From Maricaulis sp. (GTDB lineage: Bacteria; Pseudomonadota; Alphaproteobacteria; Caulobacterales; Maricaulaceae), in contig JAEPND010000001.1 of assembly GCA_017643585.1 (NCBI GenBank), positions 443,834 to 507,833 of the forward strand: 64,000 bases of DNA, given 5' to 3'. This document shows positions 35,630 to 44,225 of the stretch, piece after piece (position 1 is the first letter of the stretch; each line of letters begins with the position of its first letter). A program made the position numbers and the translations under genes. The notes below the pieces were generated by a model that was not told where the DNA came from, did not search any database, and worked only from the letters and a program-made list of their open reading frames with translations.

Positions 35630-35932
35630 ATGAGACGCCGTCGTATGCTTGAAAGATCCCAGCGCGCGAGAGAGACGCGCGACCGCATGGGCGGGGGCGA
35701 TTTCAACCCGGCCGGCATGATCCGCATCGCCGGTTTTGGCGCCGCCATTGTCGTCGCGGTGGCCGTCTATATCGGTTTCCACCGGGGCGATGAGACGATA
35801 TATGACGGCCGTTGGGGCGTCATGGAGCGGCTGATCCGCCCCATCATTTTCGGTGCGAATGCGCTGGAACTGCTGGCCCTGGTCTTTGCCGGGCTGATTG
35901 CCTGGCGTGTCTGGAAAAAGATGCAGTCTTAG
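35630..35932 (+). CDS. Small two-helix membrane protein
   Basis: 100 residues. A very basic first 20 residues is followed by hydrophobic segments at about 30-50 and 75-92 and a basic end (WRVWKKMQS). No family recognised. GGAG lies just ahead of the ATG; an in-frame ATG five codons later is also possible. Converges with the next gene by four bases. Confidence 0.6.
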   Translation: MRRRRMLERSQRARETRDRMGGGDFNPAGMIRIAGFGAAIVVAVAVYIGFHRGDETIYDGRWGVMERLIRPIIFGANALELLALVFAGLIAWRVWKKMQS

Positions 35933-36102
35933 AAATTATTGCTGTTGCGCACCTGGTTCATGGCGTCCACGGCACGGCCATGCTTGTCGTCGGGTGTGCT
36001 TGCGGGACCACCCTTCCCGAACTTGGCCATGATCACGACAAAAATCGCGATAAAAATCAGGCCACCACCAAAGAACATACCGATAAGCACTAGCGGATCC
36101 AT
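35929..36102 (-). CDS. Small single-helix membrane protein
   Basis: 57 residues; one helix (about 3-26) with a Gly-rich centre, then a charged C-terminal tail (GKGGPASTPDDKHG). ATG 36102 is five bases after GGGAGG, so the longer reading from 36150 is not favoured. No family recognised. Confidence 0.65.
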   Translation of the reverse strand: MDPLVLIGMFFGGGLIFIAIFVVIMAKFGKGGPASTPDDKHGRAVDAMNQVRNSNNF

Positions 36103-36243
36103 ATCGTCCTCCCAGCTTGTCTGTTGCGAGCCTAGAGGCAGGAAATACATCCGTCCATGAATTCCGCTCTAGCCAGGCCGAAAGCATGGGGTTATTGGCA
36201 AGCCTCCAATGTTTGGAAAATTTGTGCGCGAAAGGATTGAATG

Positions 36244-37263
36244 ATGGGTTTGAAGGTCGCGGTATTCGGTGCAACGGGCGCTGTCGGCAAGGAAATGCTC
36301 ACAATCCTCGCGGAGCGTCTTTTCCCGGCCGAGGAGGTTTTTGCCCTGGCCAGCCGCAAGTCCATGGGCGTTGAACTGTCCTATGGCGACAGGACTCTTG
36401 TCTGCCAGAACGCGGAAACCTTTGATTTCTCGAAAGTCGACCTGGTGCTGATGTCAGCCGGTGGCGATCCGTCGCGCGAATGGTCGCCGAAAATCGCGGC
36501 TGCGGGCGCCATTGTCATCGACAACTCCTCGGCCTGGCGCATGGACCCGGATGTCCCCCTGGTCGTACCGGAAGTGAACCCGGAAGCGCTCGATGGTGTG
36601 TCCCAGAAGGGCATCATTGCCAACCCGAACTGTTCGACCATCCAGCTGATGGTGGCGCTCAAGCCGATCCATGATCGTGCCAAGATCAAGCGCGTGAACT
36701 GTGCGACCTATCAGTCGGTGTCCGGCGGTGGCCAGGCGGCCATGGACGAGCTGTGGACCCAGACCAAGGGCATCTACGTCAATGACGAGGTCGAGCCGCA
36801 GGCTTTTACCAAGCAGATTGCCTTCAACGTCATCCCCCACATCGACACCTTCATGGAAGACGGCGCGACCAAGGAAGAGTGGAAGATGATGGTTGAGACC
36901 AAGAAAATTCTCGATCCGTCCATCAAGCTGTTCGCCACCTGCGCCCGCGTACCGGTCTTTGTCGGCCATTCCATCGCCGCCCATCTCGAGCTGGAAGAAG
37001 AGCTGTCGGCCGACGAGGCGCGCGAACTGCTGCGTGTCAGCCCCGGCCTGATGGTCGTCGACAAGCGCGAGGACGAAGGCTACGTTACTCCGGTTGAAAG
37101 CGTGGGTGAGTTCGCGACGTTTGTATCCCGCGTGCGCGAGGATCCGACCGTCGAGAACGGCCTGGCCCTGTGGGTCGTGTCGGACAATCTGCGCAAGGGC
37201 GCGGCCCTCAACGCAGTCCAGATCGCGGAAGGCCTCCTCAACCGGGGCCTGCTGAAGGCATGA
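36244..37263 (+). CDS. asd: Aspartate-semialdehyde dehydrogenase
   Basis: 339 residues. It reduces aspartyl phosphate to aspartate semialdehyde with NADPH, the branch point to lysine/diaminopimelate, threonine and methionine. The NADP loop GATGAVGKEML is at 8-18; the nucleophile Cys lies in NPNCSTIQ (near residue 130), and the HIDTFMEDG and RVPVFVGHS segments follow. ATG 36244 is seven bases after AAAGGA; ATG 36241 is only four away. The next gene starts in its stop codon. Confidence 0.97.
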   Translation: MGLKVAVFGATGAVGKEMLTILAERLFPAEEVFALASRKSMGVELSYGDRTLVCQNAETFDFSKVDLVLMSAGGDPSREWSPKIAAAGAIVIDNSSAWRMDPDVPLVVPEVNPEALDGVSQKGIIANPNCSTIQLMVALKPIHDRAKIKRVNCATYQSVSGGGQAAMDELWTQTKGIYVNDEVEPQAFTKQIAFNVIPHIDTFMEDGATKEEWKMMVETKKILDPSIKLFATCARVPVFVGHSIAAHLELEEELSADEARELLRVSPGLMVVDKREDEGYVTPVESVGEFATFVSRVREDPTVENGLALWVVSDNLRKGAALNAVQIAEGLLNRGLLKA

Positions 37264-37757
37264 TGCGCATGTTTAGCCGCAAGCCCCAGCCTGCGATCAA
37301 AGAACTCCAAGACGTACCCCAATGTTCGATCGGGGCTCCTCTTCCAATCGTCCTGGCTGAAGAACACCATTTGGCGCTTGTCTATCTGGCGGAGTCATTT
37401 GAACGCGACTGGGATGGAGTCCCTAGATTGGTTGGTCTGGATACGGGCCGAGAGGCCGCAATTACAATTCGATTTCAACGACCCCGATTGCATAAATTGG
37501 GTCCACCAAATGAAGAGGGCATCTCGACTCACCCGCTCGCTCGGCACGGGCTACAAGCGCATGGGGCTTTCGAGGCTTACAACACCGAATTGCTCCAAAA
37601 AGTCGCGCGCATGACAGCGCATAGACACTTCGTATTCTCTTTTCGCGACAGCACCCTCGAAGTGATCGCAAAGGATTACTCGGTCGAAAAAACGGACAAT
37701 ACATCTGTGCTCGCTGCGGCCGGCGCAGTTCTGGATAGTTGGTCAGAGAGCCAGTGA
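37260..37757 (+). CDS. Unknown protein translationally coupled to asd
   Basis: 165 residues. The gene begins at ATGATG overlapping the asd stop, so it is translated by re-initiation. No membrane segment and no recognised domain; text includes VPRLVGLDTGREAAITIRF and MTAHRHFVFSFRDSTLEVIA. The base composition is visibly AT-richer than asd and codon use is less biased, which suggests a later arrival. Close spacing hints at a partnership with asd but I cannot support a function. Confidence 0.7.
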   Translation: MMRMFSRKPQPAIKELQDVPQCSIGAPLPIVLAEEHHLALVYLAESFERDWDGVPRLVGLDTGREAAITIRFQRPRLHKLGPPNEEGISTHPLARHGLQAHGAFEAYNTELLQKVARMTAHRHFVFSFRDSTLEVIAKDYSVEKTDNTSVLAAAGAVLDSWSESQ

Positions 37758-37848
37758 GATGCGCCAATTGATGCGGCCTTTGTAACAAGAAGTGGGTCGC
37801 GCTTTGGTGCGGCCCTTCCTATGTGTGGGGCTCAAGTCGAGGAACCCC

Positions 37849-38754
37849 ATGACCGCCATCGAGTCGCACAATCAACGCACTGCGCTTGCCGCAGGCCTGT
37901 CCGCCTATCTGATCTGGGGCGTTATACCGCTCTTCTTCCAGGTGCTCGACTTTGCCTCGGCAGCCGAGGTGGTCATGCACCGGGTGATCTGGGCCGTGCC
38001 TGCGCTCGGGATTATCCTGGCGGCGGCCGGCAAGCTGCGTGAAGCGGCCACGGCCCTGCGCAAAACACGCGTGCTGCTGACCCTGATCGCGACCTCTCTG
38101 ATCATCTCCGTAAACTGGTTCGGCTTTACATGGGCGGTGACCAATGGCCAGGTGCTGCAGGCCTCGCTGGGCTATTATATCAATCCGTTGATGAGTGTGG
38201 CTGTCGGCGTTGTCGTCCTGCGCGAACCGCTGGGGCCCTGGCGAATTGCTGCGATCGTGCTGGCAACGCTGGGTGTGCTCAACCTGATTATTGCCGGCGG
38301 GGAAGTGCCCTGGGTGGCGCTGATGCTGGCTACCAGTTTCACGGCCTATGGCTATTTGCGCAAAACCGTCGCGGTGGATGGTCGGGTCGGCCTGTTCTGG
38401 GAAGCGGTGATCATGACCCCCTTCATGCTGGCCGGGCTGTACTGGCTCGCCACCACGGGGGAGATGCATTTCTTTGACGGCGCCTATGAAGCGGCCCTGC
38501 TGATCTCGGCGGGTATCGTCACGGCCGTGCCGCTGATGTTCTACATCATCGGGGCGCGGGGCCTGCGCCTGTCGACCATGGGGATCATGCAATTCATTGC
38601 TCCGACCCTGCAATTTGTCATCGGCATGCTGGGCGGCGAACCTTTCACCACTGCACACATGGTCACGTTTGGCTTGATCTGGGCGGGCGTTGCGACCTTT
38701 ACTTACAGCCAGTTGCGGCGCCAGGGCCGCGAGCCAGCCACGGACGCGAAATGA
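37849..38754 (+). CDS. rarD: RarD-type EamA permease
   Basis: 301 residues with ten hydrophobic helices in two EamA repeats and the RarD texts AYLIWGVIPLFF, VNWFGFTWAV and GYYINPLMSV. RarD was first tied to chloramphenicol sensitivity in Pseudomonas; substrates remain unclear. ATG 37849 follows GAGGAA; an upstream in-frame start adds a non-membrane, unconserved stretch. It overlaps the epoxide hydrolase gene by four bases. Confidence 0.93.
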   Translation: MTAIESHNQRTALAAGLSAYLIWGVIPLFFQVLDFASAAEVVMHRVIWAVPALGIILAAAGKLREAATALRKTRVLLTLIATSLIISVNWFGFTWAVTNGQVLQASLGYYINPLMSVAVGVVVLREPLGPWRIAAIVLATLGVLNLIIAGGEVPWVALMLATSFTAYGYLRKTVAVDGRVGLFWEAVIMTPFMLAGLYWLATTGEMHFFDGAYEAALLISAGIVTAVPLMFYIIGARGLRLSTMGIMQFIAPTLQFVIGMLGGEPFTTAHMVTFGLIWAGVATFTYSQLRRQGREPATDAK

Positions 38755-39710
38755 CTGATTTTCCTGCCCCGACCCGCATCAAGACCAATGGTATAGAGCT
38801 TTCCGTGCACCTGGCCGGACCCGAGGACGGGCAGCCCTTGCTGCTGGCGCACGGCTGGCCGGAGCTGGCCTATTCCTGGAAGAACCAGATCGGGGTGCTG
38901 GCGGATGCCGGTTATCGCGTGATCGTGCCGGATCTGCGCGGCTTTGGTGGTTCGGACTGTCCGACGGACAAGGCGTCCTACACCATGGACACGCTCGTGG
39001 CGGATCTGACCGGGCTGCTTGATGCGCTGGGGCATGAGACGGCCGTCTTTGTCGGTCATGACTGGGGCGGGATCATCATCTGGCACGCGGCCATGCTGGC
39101 CAAGGCGCGTGTGGCTGGCGCGATCGGAGTCAACACGCCGCATCTGCCGCGTGGTTCGGAGCCGCCGACGCATGCCTTCCGCGAGATGGGCGGGGATGAT
39201 CACTACATCCTGCGTTTCCAGGAGCCGGGTTATGCCGAGCAGATCTTCACCGGTCGCGAGGATGATTTCTTCGCCTTCATGATGGGCAAGCCTCCGGCGG
39301 CGGATCGGCTGGACGGTCTCTACCCCCACATCACCCATATCCCGAAAATGTTCGAGAGGTTCACCGGGCGCGACGAGGCTGACATTGTCGTTGGCCCCGA
39401 GGATCGCGACTATTACGCGGACGCCTATCGCAAGTCCGGCTTTTATGGCGGGATCAATCTCTACCGGAATTTCGATGCCAACTGGGAGCGCATGGGCGGT
39501 GTCGATCACCGGCTCGCAATGCCGTGCCTGATGGTGTCCGCTGATGCCGATTTCATGCTGCCACCGAAACTGGCGGGCTGGATGCAAGCGCTCTGCAAGG
39601 ACGTGGAATTCAACGTCATCGAAGGGTGTGGTCACTGGACGATGTGGGAGCATCCCGAGCAGTTGAACGCCATCATGCTGGACTGGTTGCAGCGCCGTTT
39701 TCCTGCCTAG
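38751..39710 (+). CDS. Epoxide hydrolase-like alpha/beta hydrolase
   Basis: 319 residues. The oxyanion motif HGWPE is at 34-38, the nucleophile is Asp104 in VGHDWGG (Asp, not Ser, supports epoxide hydrolase or dehalogenase chemistry), a candidate ring-opening Tyr is in GGINLYRNFDANWE and the base His is in GCGHWTMWE near the end. Its start lies in an ATGA overlap with rarD, so the two are co-translated. Confidence 0.9.
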   Translation: MTDFPAPTRIKTNGIELSVHLAGPEDGQPLLLAHGWPELAYSWKNQIGVLADAGYRVIVPDLRGFGGSDCPTDKASYTMDTLVADLTGLLDALGHETAVFVGHDWGGIIIWHAAMLAKARVAGAIGVNTPHLPRGSEPPTHAFREMGGDDHYILRFQEPGYAEQIFTGREDDFFAFMMGKPPAADRLDGLYPHITHIPKMFERFTGRDEADIVVGPEDRDYYADAYRKSGFYGGINLYRNFDANWERMGGVDHRLAMPCLMVSADADFMLPPKLAGWMQALCKDVEFNVIEGCGHWTMWEHPEQLNAIMLDWLQRRFPA

Positions 39711-39832
39711 GCGGATGCCTTCCCCACTCGCTCCTCAACCTTTAGCTGTGCAAAGTGGTAAGTAAACGCAACTAAGTGTTGATATCGTTGTCAATACGCC
39801 ATAATTGTATCGTTAGGGCGAACAGGTGGCGT

Positions 39833-40267
39833 ATGAAGGCTGAATATCTAACAACGATCAATCAGATGGAACGCTTGGCGATTATCTCGGCTGAAGGGCC
39901 TGTGACGCCACGCGGATTCTATGATGCCCATGAGGAGCTGCGCCGGCTTCCGGACTGGAGGCCCGACCTAGACTTTCTGGTGGTGCTGCAGCCGGGTGCT
40001 ACTCTGGAGCTCGTGAATTTCAGCGACATCAGCCTACATTCGGACCTTTTTCGGTCCTGGAATGCGACCTATCGCAATGTCAAAAACCCCAAAACCGCGG
40101 TCGTGACGGCCTCAAACATTTTTACGGCTGCGTGCACGTTCTGGGCGGCTTTGCGCCGTGATGATTGGCGGGTAGACGTCTCATTTCATCCCGATGAGCT
40201 CAGCGCGATGAGATGGATACAGACCCGGCGGGAAGAGCTGGCGCAGGTTGGGCTTGCTGCTGGCTGA
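39833..40267 (+). CDS. Unknown small protein
   Basis: 144 residues, no signal or membrane segment. Its strand-helix pattern (for example LDFLVVLQPGATLELVNFS, then AVVTASNIFTAACTFWAAL) resembles STAS/SpoIIAA-like folds, but I cannot confirm that. AGGTGG precedes the ATG. The upstream 120 bases are AT-rich and the gene is less GC-biased than its neighbours. Confidence 0.65.
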   Translation: MKAEYLTTINQMERLAIISAEGPVTPRGFYDAHEELRRLPDWRPDLDFLVVLQPGATLELVNFSDISLHSDLFRSWNATYRNVKNPKTAVVTASNIFTAACTFWAALRRDDWRVDVSFHPDELSAMRWIQTRREELAQVGLAAG

Positions 40268-40315
40268 CGCCAGTATCAATCTCAGACTCCACCAGATGAA
40301 ATTGGGGTGTCGCGC

Positions 40316-41455
40316 CTAGAGGCAGGTATAGACCGCTTCAATCAGGCGCATGGGCCGCGGATCGCCGGCCAGGAAGTGCTGTTGGCGGTTCATCACATAG
40401 GCGCCGGACAGGCGATTGACCGGGTCGGCAAAGGCGCAGGACCCGCCCCAGCCGGAATGTCCAACCGTTTCCGCGACCGGACCGTAGAGCTGGGCCCGGG
40501 TATTGCGCATGACACCGGCCGCCCAGGACAAGTCGAACGGCAGGACCTTGTCCTCGCCCGCCACGCGTTCCTCGACCAGGGCCTCCAGGGTTGCATCCGA
40601 AATGAAACGATGGCCGTCGAGTTCGCCGCCCATGGCGTAAATACTCATCAGACGAGCCAGTGCCCCTGCGGTCGCGTGGGCGTTTGCCGCCGGGAACTCC
40701 GCCATACGCCACTCCCGGGCGCCACGCCGCCCCGGTGAGGACCAGGCTTTGAGGAAGGCCAGCTCGCGTACTGGATTGACGTCGCCCAGATCGGGCATCT
40801 GGCGGGGCATGGCGTGTTCCGCCGTGCGGGCGTGTTCGCTTTCGGGCAGGCCGACATGAAAGTCGATGCCCTTGGGGCCGCAGATCTCTTCGCGAAGAAT
40901 GGCACCGATCGAGCGACCATCCGTGCGGCGGGCCAGGGCGTCTGCAATAAATCCGAAGGTGACCGGGTGATAGCCCGAGCCCTCGCCCAGCGGCCAGAGC
41001 GGGCGCTGACGGGCAAGCTTGTCCTCGATCAGGCCAGCATCGAACCAGTCGCCGGCATCCATGGGCTCGGAAATGCCGGACAGGCCAGACTGATGCGACA
41101 GGGCCTGGGCCACGGTGACAGCAGATTTGCCGCCGCCCGCGAATTCCGGCCAATAATCCGCAACCGGTGCGTCATAATCCAGCAAGCCGCGATCCACGAG
41201 CTTGGCGATGACCAGGGCCGCGATGGCCTTGCCGGTGGAATAGACCGGGATCAGGGTCTGGTCGGTCCAGGCCGTGGTCTTCTTGCGATCCGCCCACCCT
41301 GCATGAATGTCGATGACGCGTTCACCACCGATACGCAGCGCAAAACCTGCACCGATCTCGTCATACTGGCGCCAGTTATCGGCAAAGACGTCGCGCACAT
41401 GTTCAAATCCGGGCGCGACATGGCCGTGTACATCGGGAAGCGTGAGGGTTGTCAT
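40316..41455 (-). CDS. Class C beta-lactamase-like serine hydrolase/esterase
   Basis: 379 residues without a signal peptide. The catalytic SXXK is Ser73-Thr-Gly-Lys76, and the second motif Tyr162 is in GSGYHPVTFG; HSGWGG takes the place of the KTG box. Cytoplasmic relatives are EstB-type esterases and not antibiotic-resistance enzymes. The substrate cannot be predicted. Confidence 0.92.
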   Translation of the reverse strand: MTTLTLPDVHGHVAPGFEHVRDVFADNWRQYDEIGAGFALRIGGERVIDIHAGWADRKKTTAWTDQTLIPVYSTGKAIAALVIAKLVDRGLLDYDAPVADYWPEFAGGGKSAVTVAQALSHQSGLSGISEPMDAGDWFDAGLIEDKLARQRPLWPLGEGSGYHPVTFGFIADALARRTDGRSIGAILREEICGPKGIDFHVGLPESEHARTAEHAMPRQMPDLGDVNPVRELAFLKAWSSPGRRGAREWRMAEFPAANAHATAGALARLMSIYAMGGELDGHRFISDATLEALVEERVAGEDKVLPFDLSWAAGVMRNTRAQLYGPVAETVGHSGWGGSCAFADPVNRLSGAYVMNRQQHFLAGDPRPMRLIEAVYTCL

Positions 41456-41505
41456 GATCCGTGGCTAACCTGTTCCGTGGGTCCGGATCAAGCCGCGAAC
41501 GGTGA

Positions 41506-42366
41506 TCAATCCAGAGGTCTGGCTGTCAGCCGGATATGCGGCTCTGAAACGTCGCTCCGGGCGGCCACAAGCGGTAGCTCCGGCGAACGCCACTCCCGGG
41601 CCCGGTGGATAACCGAAGCGGTGACCGAGACGGCGTACTCCAGCGCGTCCCGTACAGGCTGACGATTGACCAGGGCGCCTGCAAATGCGGCGGTGAGCAG
41701 ATCGCCCGTGCCCCGGGGGACATCCATCTGACGCTCGTGCTGAACCAGCCAGGCCTGCTCCTGGTCCACATACATCACCCCAATCTCACCGCCGCAGGGT
41801 ATCGAGCTGACCAGTGCCGGGCAGTCGAGCGAGCGGGCGGCCCGCAGCACGGACGCCGTGTCCGTCAGGCTGCGCCTTGTGATCAGGCCAAGCTCGAACA
41901 CGTTGGGTGTGATCAGGTCCGCACGGGACACCAGCTGGTCGATAATTCCGGCCGCGATGGCGTTGGAGACATACAGCCCGTCGGGCGCATCCCCCATGAT
42001 CGGGTCAACAATCACCAGCGGTGTGTTGGAGTAGGCGTGCAGACCATTGTAGTGGCGCGGGCTCTTGCGGATGACATCAATCACCGACCCGGTGTCATAA
42101 ATCTGGCCGACATCCGCATAATACCCGGTCAGCACCACATCGGTCAGCGACAACATGCCATTGTCTGCCACGCCGGAGAGCATGCCCTGGAACATGTCCT
42201 GTTCAACTTCACCGCCGCCGGGCTCGCCCCAGCCCGGGTGCCGACCGTAAAGAACGGTGGGCACAAGCATGGTGTCCACGCCCGCTGTGTTGAGCACGAA
42301 GCGGGAATTGGCACCGCCGACCATGGAGGCGGAAACATGAGAGGTCAGCAAAAGAGCCATCGGCAT
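41506..42366 (-). CDS. pdxY: Pyridoxal kinase
   Basis: 286 residues of the PfkB/ribokinase-like pyridoxal kinase group. Recognition texts are YGRHPGWGEPGGGEV (near residue 40), TPNVFELGLI, and the anion-hole/catalytic DVPRGTGDLLTAAFAGAL with the GTGD Asp. It phosphorylates vitamin B6 vitamers with ATP. The gene is divergent from the CitE-like gene with only about 45 bases between them, so the promoters must overlap. Confidence 0.93.
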   Translation of the reverse strand: MPMALLLTSHVSASMVGGANSRFVLNTAGVDTMLVPTVLYGRHPGWGEPGGGEVEQDMFQGMLSGVADNGMLSLTDVVLTGYYADVGQIYDTGSVIDVIRKSPRHYNGLHAYSNTPLVIVDPIMGDAPDGLYVSNAIAAGIIDQLVSRADLITPNVFELGLITRRSLTDTASVLRAARSLDCPALVSSIPCGGEIGVMYVDQEQAWLVQHERQMDVPRGTGDLLTAAFAGALVNRQPVRDALEYAVSVTASVIHRAREWRSPELPLVAARSDVSEPHIRLTARPLD

Positions 42367-42410
42367 GAATTTTATGCTATATCGCTTCTCTCACATTCGG
42401 AATGCCCCTC

Positions 42411-43259
42411 ATGAGAAGACTTATTCGTTCAGCACTTTTTGTGCCGGCCTCCAAACCCAGAGCCATCCAGAAAGCGGCCCATCTGGGCGCAGACATGCTC
42501 ATCCTTGATCTGGAAGACGCTGTAGGTTCCGGTGAAAAGGAGGAGGCGCGTCAAGCTGCCGAGACGGCACTACAGATCTGGTCCGGCGCCGGCGCGGTGC
42601 GTGCGGTTCGGATCAATGCCCTGGAGACTGAGTGGGGTGCTGCAGACATTGCCGCCGTGGCGCGCGCTGATGCGGTCGTCCTGCCCAAGATCGAACAGGT
42701 GGGCGATCTGCACGAGGCCCGGTCGGCCCTCAACGCCCACGGTTCGTCGATCCCGATCTGGGCCATGATAGAGACCCCGAAAAGTGTCCTGTCTGTCGCC
42801 TCGATCGCAGCGGCGACCGGTACAGGTCTGGCTGGCTTGATCGCCGGGACGAATGATCTCTGCAAGGATTTGCGTTGCAGGCCGGACCATGACCGCATGG
42901 CGTTGGTTCCGCACCTGGCCCAGATCGTATGCGCTGCGCGGGCGAGCGGTCTGTATGCTCTTGATGGTGTCTATAACCACTTCCTCGACCCCAAGGGGTT
43001 TCGGGCCGAGGCGGAACAGGGTTATGTGCTGGGCTTTGACGGTAAGTCCCTGATCCATCCCAATCAGGTTGATCTGGCGCATCTGTATTATGGTCCGTCG
43101 GCGGACGATCTGGAATTTGCGGCGCGCGTAGTTGCAGCGTTCGCGGCGCCTGAAAACGCGGGCAAAGGCGTGATTTCCCTTAATGGTGACATGATTGAGC
43201 GCCTGCACCTGGACGCTGCGCGGACGCTGTTGGCGATGGGTGGAGACAATGACGCCTAG
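42411..43259 (+). CDS. HpcH/HpaI aldolase, citrate lyase beta-like (CitE-like)
   Basis: 282 residues. The opening MRRLIRSALFVPASKPRAI, the metal/substrate segment ILDLEDAVGSGEK, IWAMIETPKS and GKSLIHPNQV are CitE/malyl-CoA lyase-like. No citrate lyase alpha or acyl-carrier subunits are nearby, so it probably cleaves a beta-hydroxyacyl-CoA such as malyl- or citramalyl-CoA. The start at 42411 fits the family; ATG 42402 would add three residues. Confidence 0.9.
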   Translation: MRRLIRSALFVPASKPRAIQKAAHLGADMLILDLEDAVGSGEKEEARQAAETALQIWSGAGAVRAVRINALETEWGAADIAAVARADAVVLPKIEQVGDLHEARSALNAHGSSIPIWAMIETPKSVLSVASIAAATGTGLAGLIAGTNDLCKDLRCRPDHDRMALVPHLAQIVCAARASGLYALDGVYNHFLDPKGFRAEAEQGYVLGFDGKSLIHPNQVDLAHLYYGPSADDLEFAARVVAAFAAPENAGKGVISLNGDMIERLHLDAARTLLAMGGDNDA

Positions 43260-43344
43260 ATGGCGTTCGCAAAGAAGTTGCAGCCCCAAGGTTGAAAACC
43301 TACCCCGTTAACGGCTTTGATCGGGTGCAGAAGAAGGAAGAAGA

Positions 43345-43698
43345 ATGACCGATTCGACGACCATTTGGCACAATCCACGTTGTTCCAAATCGCGCCAGAC
43401 CCTGGCTCTTCTCGAGGCGCGGGGCGGTGAACTTGATGTGCGTGAATACATGGACGACATGCCCAGCATTGACGAGCTGAAGGATGTCATGACCAAGCTC
43501 GGCTTCACCTCGGCGCATGAATGGCTGCGCAAGAACGAGGCGGATTATCGCGAGCTGGGCCTCAAGGCGATCGAGGATGAGGAGGTCCTGCTGGATGCGA
43601 TGACCAAGTATCCGCGTCTGATCGAACGTCCGGTCGTAATCCACGGCGACAAGGCCATGATCGGCCGCCCGCCCGAGCAGGTGTTGGAACTGTTCTAG
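43345..43698 (+). CDS. arsC: Glutaredoxin-coupled arsenate reductase (ArsC/YfgD type)
   Basis: 117 residues with the active-site text HNPRCSKSRQ (Cys13), then YMDDMPSIDEL and RLIERPVVI holding the conserved Arg. The family reduces arsenate using glutathione and glutaredoxin. There is no arsR or arsB neighbour, so a YfgD-like role in general metabolism cannot be excluded. It converges with the DUF4166 gene by four bases. Confidence 0.93.
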   Translation: MTDSTTIWHNPRCSKSRQTLALLEARGGELDVREYMDDMPSIDELKDVMTKLGFTSAHEWLRKNEADYRELGLKAIEDEEVLLDAMTKYPRLIERPVVIHGDKAMIGRPPEQVLELF

Positions 43699-44225
43699 CC
43701 CGCCGGCGTCAGTCGACCGGAATATCTGACAATCCGCCCCAGGCCGGGCAGGCGGAGCTCGACATCGAAGAGATGTTTGCCGTCGGCTGAAGCTTCGCGC
43801 GCATCGACATGCGGGCGTATCAGGCGTGGCAGGGGAATTGACCAGAGTTGCACGCGCTCCAGTACAAACTGGATGCCGGCCTCATTGCCCTGCAACAAGA
43901 AGTGGAGGGTAAATGGCCCGAATTTCTCGAGCAGGCGATTTCCTTGTGTCCATTGCCAGGTCGCGAACCGTTGGCCGTCATACCAGCGTTCCAGCCATTC
44001 CCCCTCGCGCTCTGCGGTAACCCGGACGCGGGTGGGAATTTGCTGACCTGACTTTGGAAGTCGCATCAAATCCGCGAGCAGGCGTGAGAAGGCGTTGTTC
44101 CCGCGTTGGATATCGGCTTCACCGACGAGTTCGCAGACCGGGGTCGGTGCGTGGAGAAACCGTGTCGTGTCGGGCAAGGCGAGCCAGTCTTCCCCCAAAA
44201 TCCGCTCATACAGATGGTGTGTCAT
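43695..44225 (-). CDS. DUF4166 protein, distal copy
   Basis: 176 residues. It starts MTHHLYERILGEDWLALPD and has LLADLMRLPKSG, RWYDGQRFAT, LLEKFGPFTLHFLL and the closing RIVRYSGRL, which together match DUF4166, a beta-rich family of unknown function. It overlaps the epimerase gene by twenty bases. With the regulator, the other DUF4166-like gene and the epimerase it forms a tight unit of four. Longer in-frame starts lie within the epimerase and are not conserved. Confidence 0.82.
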   Translation of the reverse strand: MTHHLYERILGEDWLALPDTTRFLHAPTPVCELVGEADIQRGNNAFSRLLADLMRLPKSGQQIPTRVRVTAEREGEWLERWYDGQRFATWQWTQGNRLLEKFGPFTLHFLLQGNEAGIQFVLERVQLWSIPLPRLIRPHVDAREASADGKHLFDVELRLPGLGRIVRYSGRLTPAG

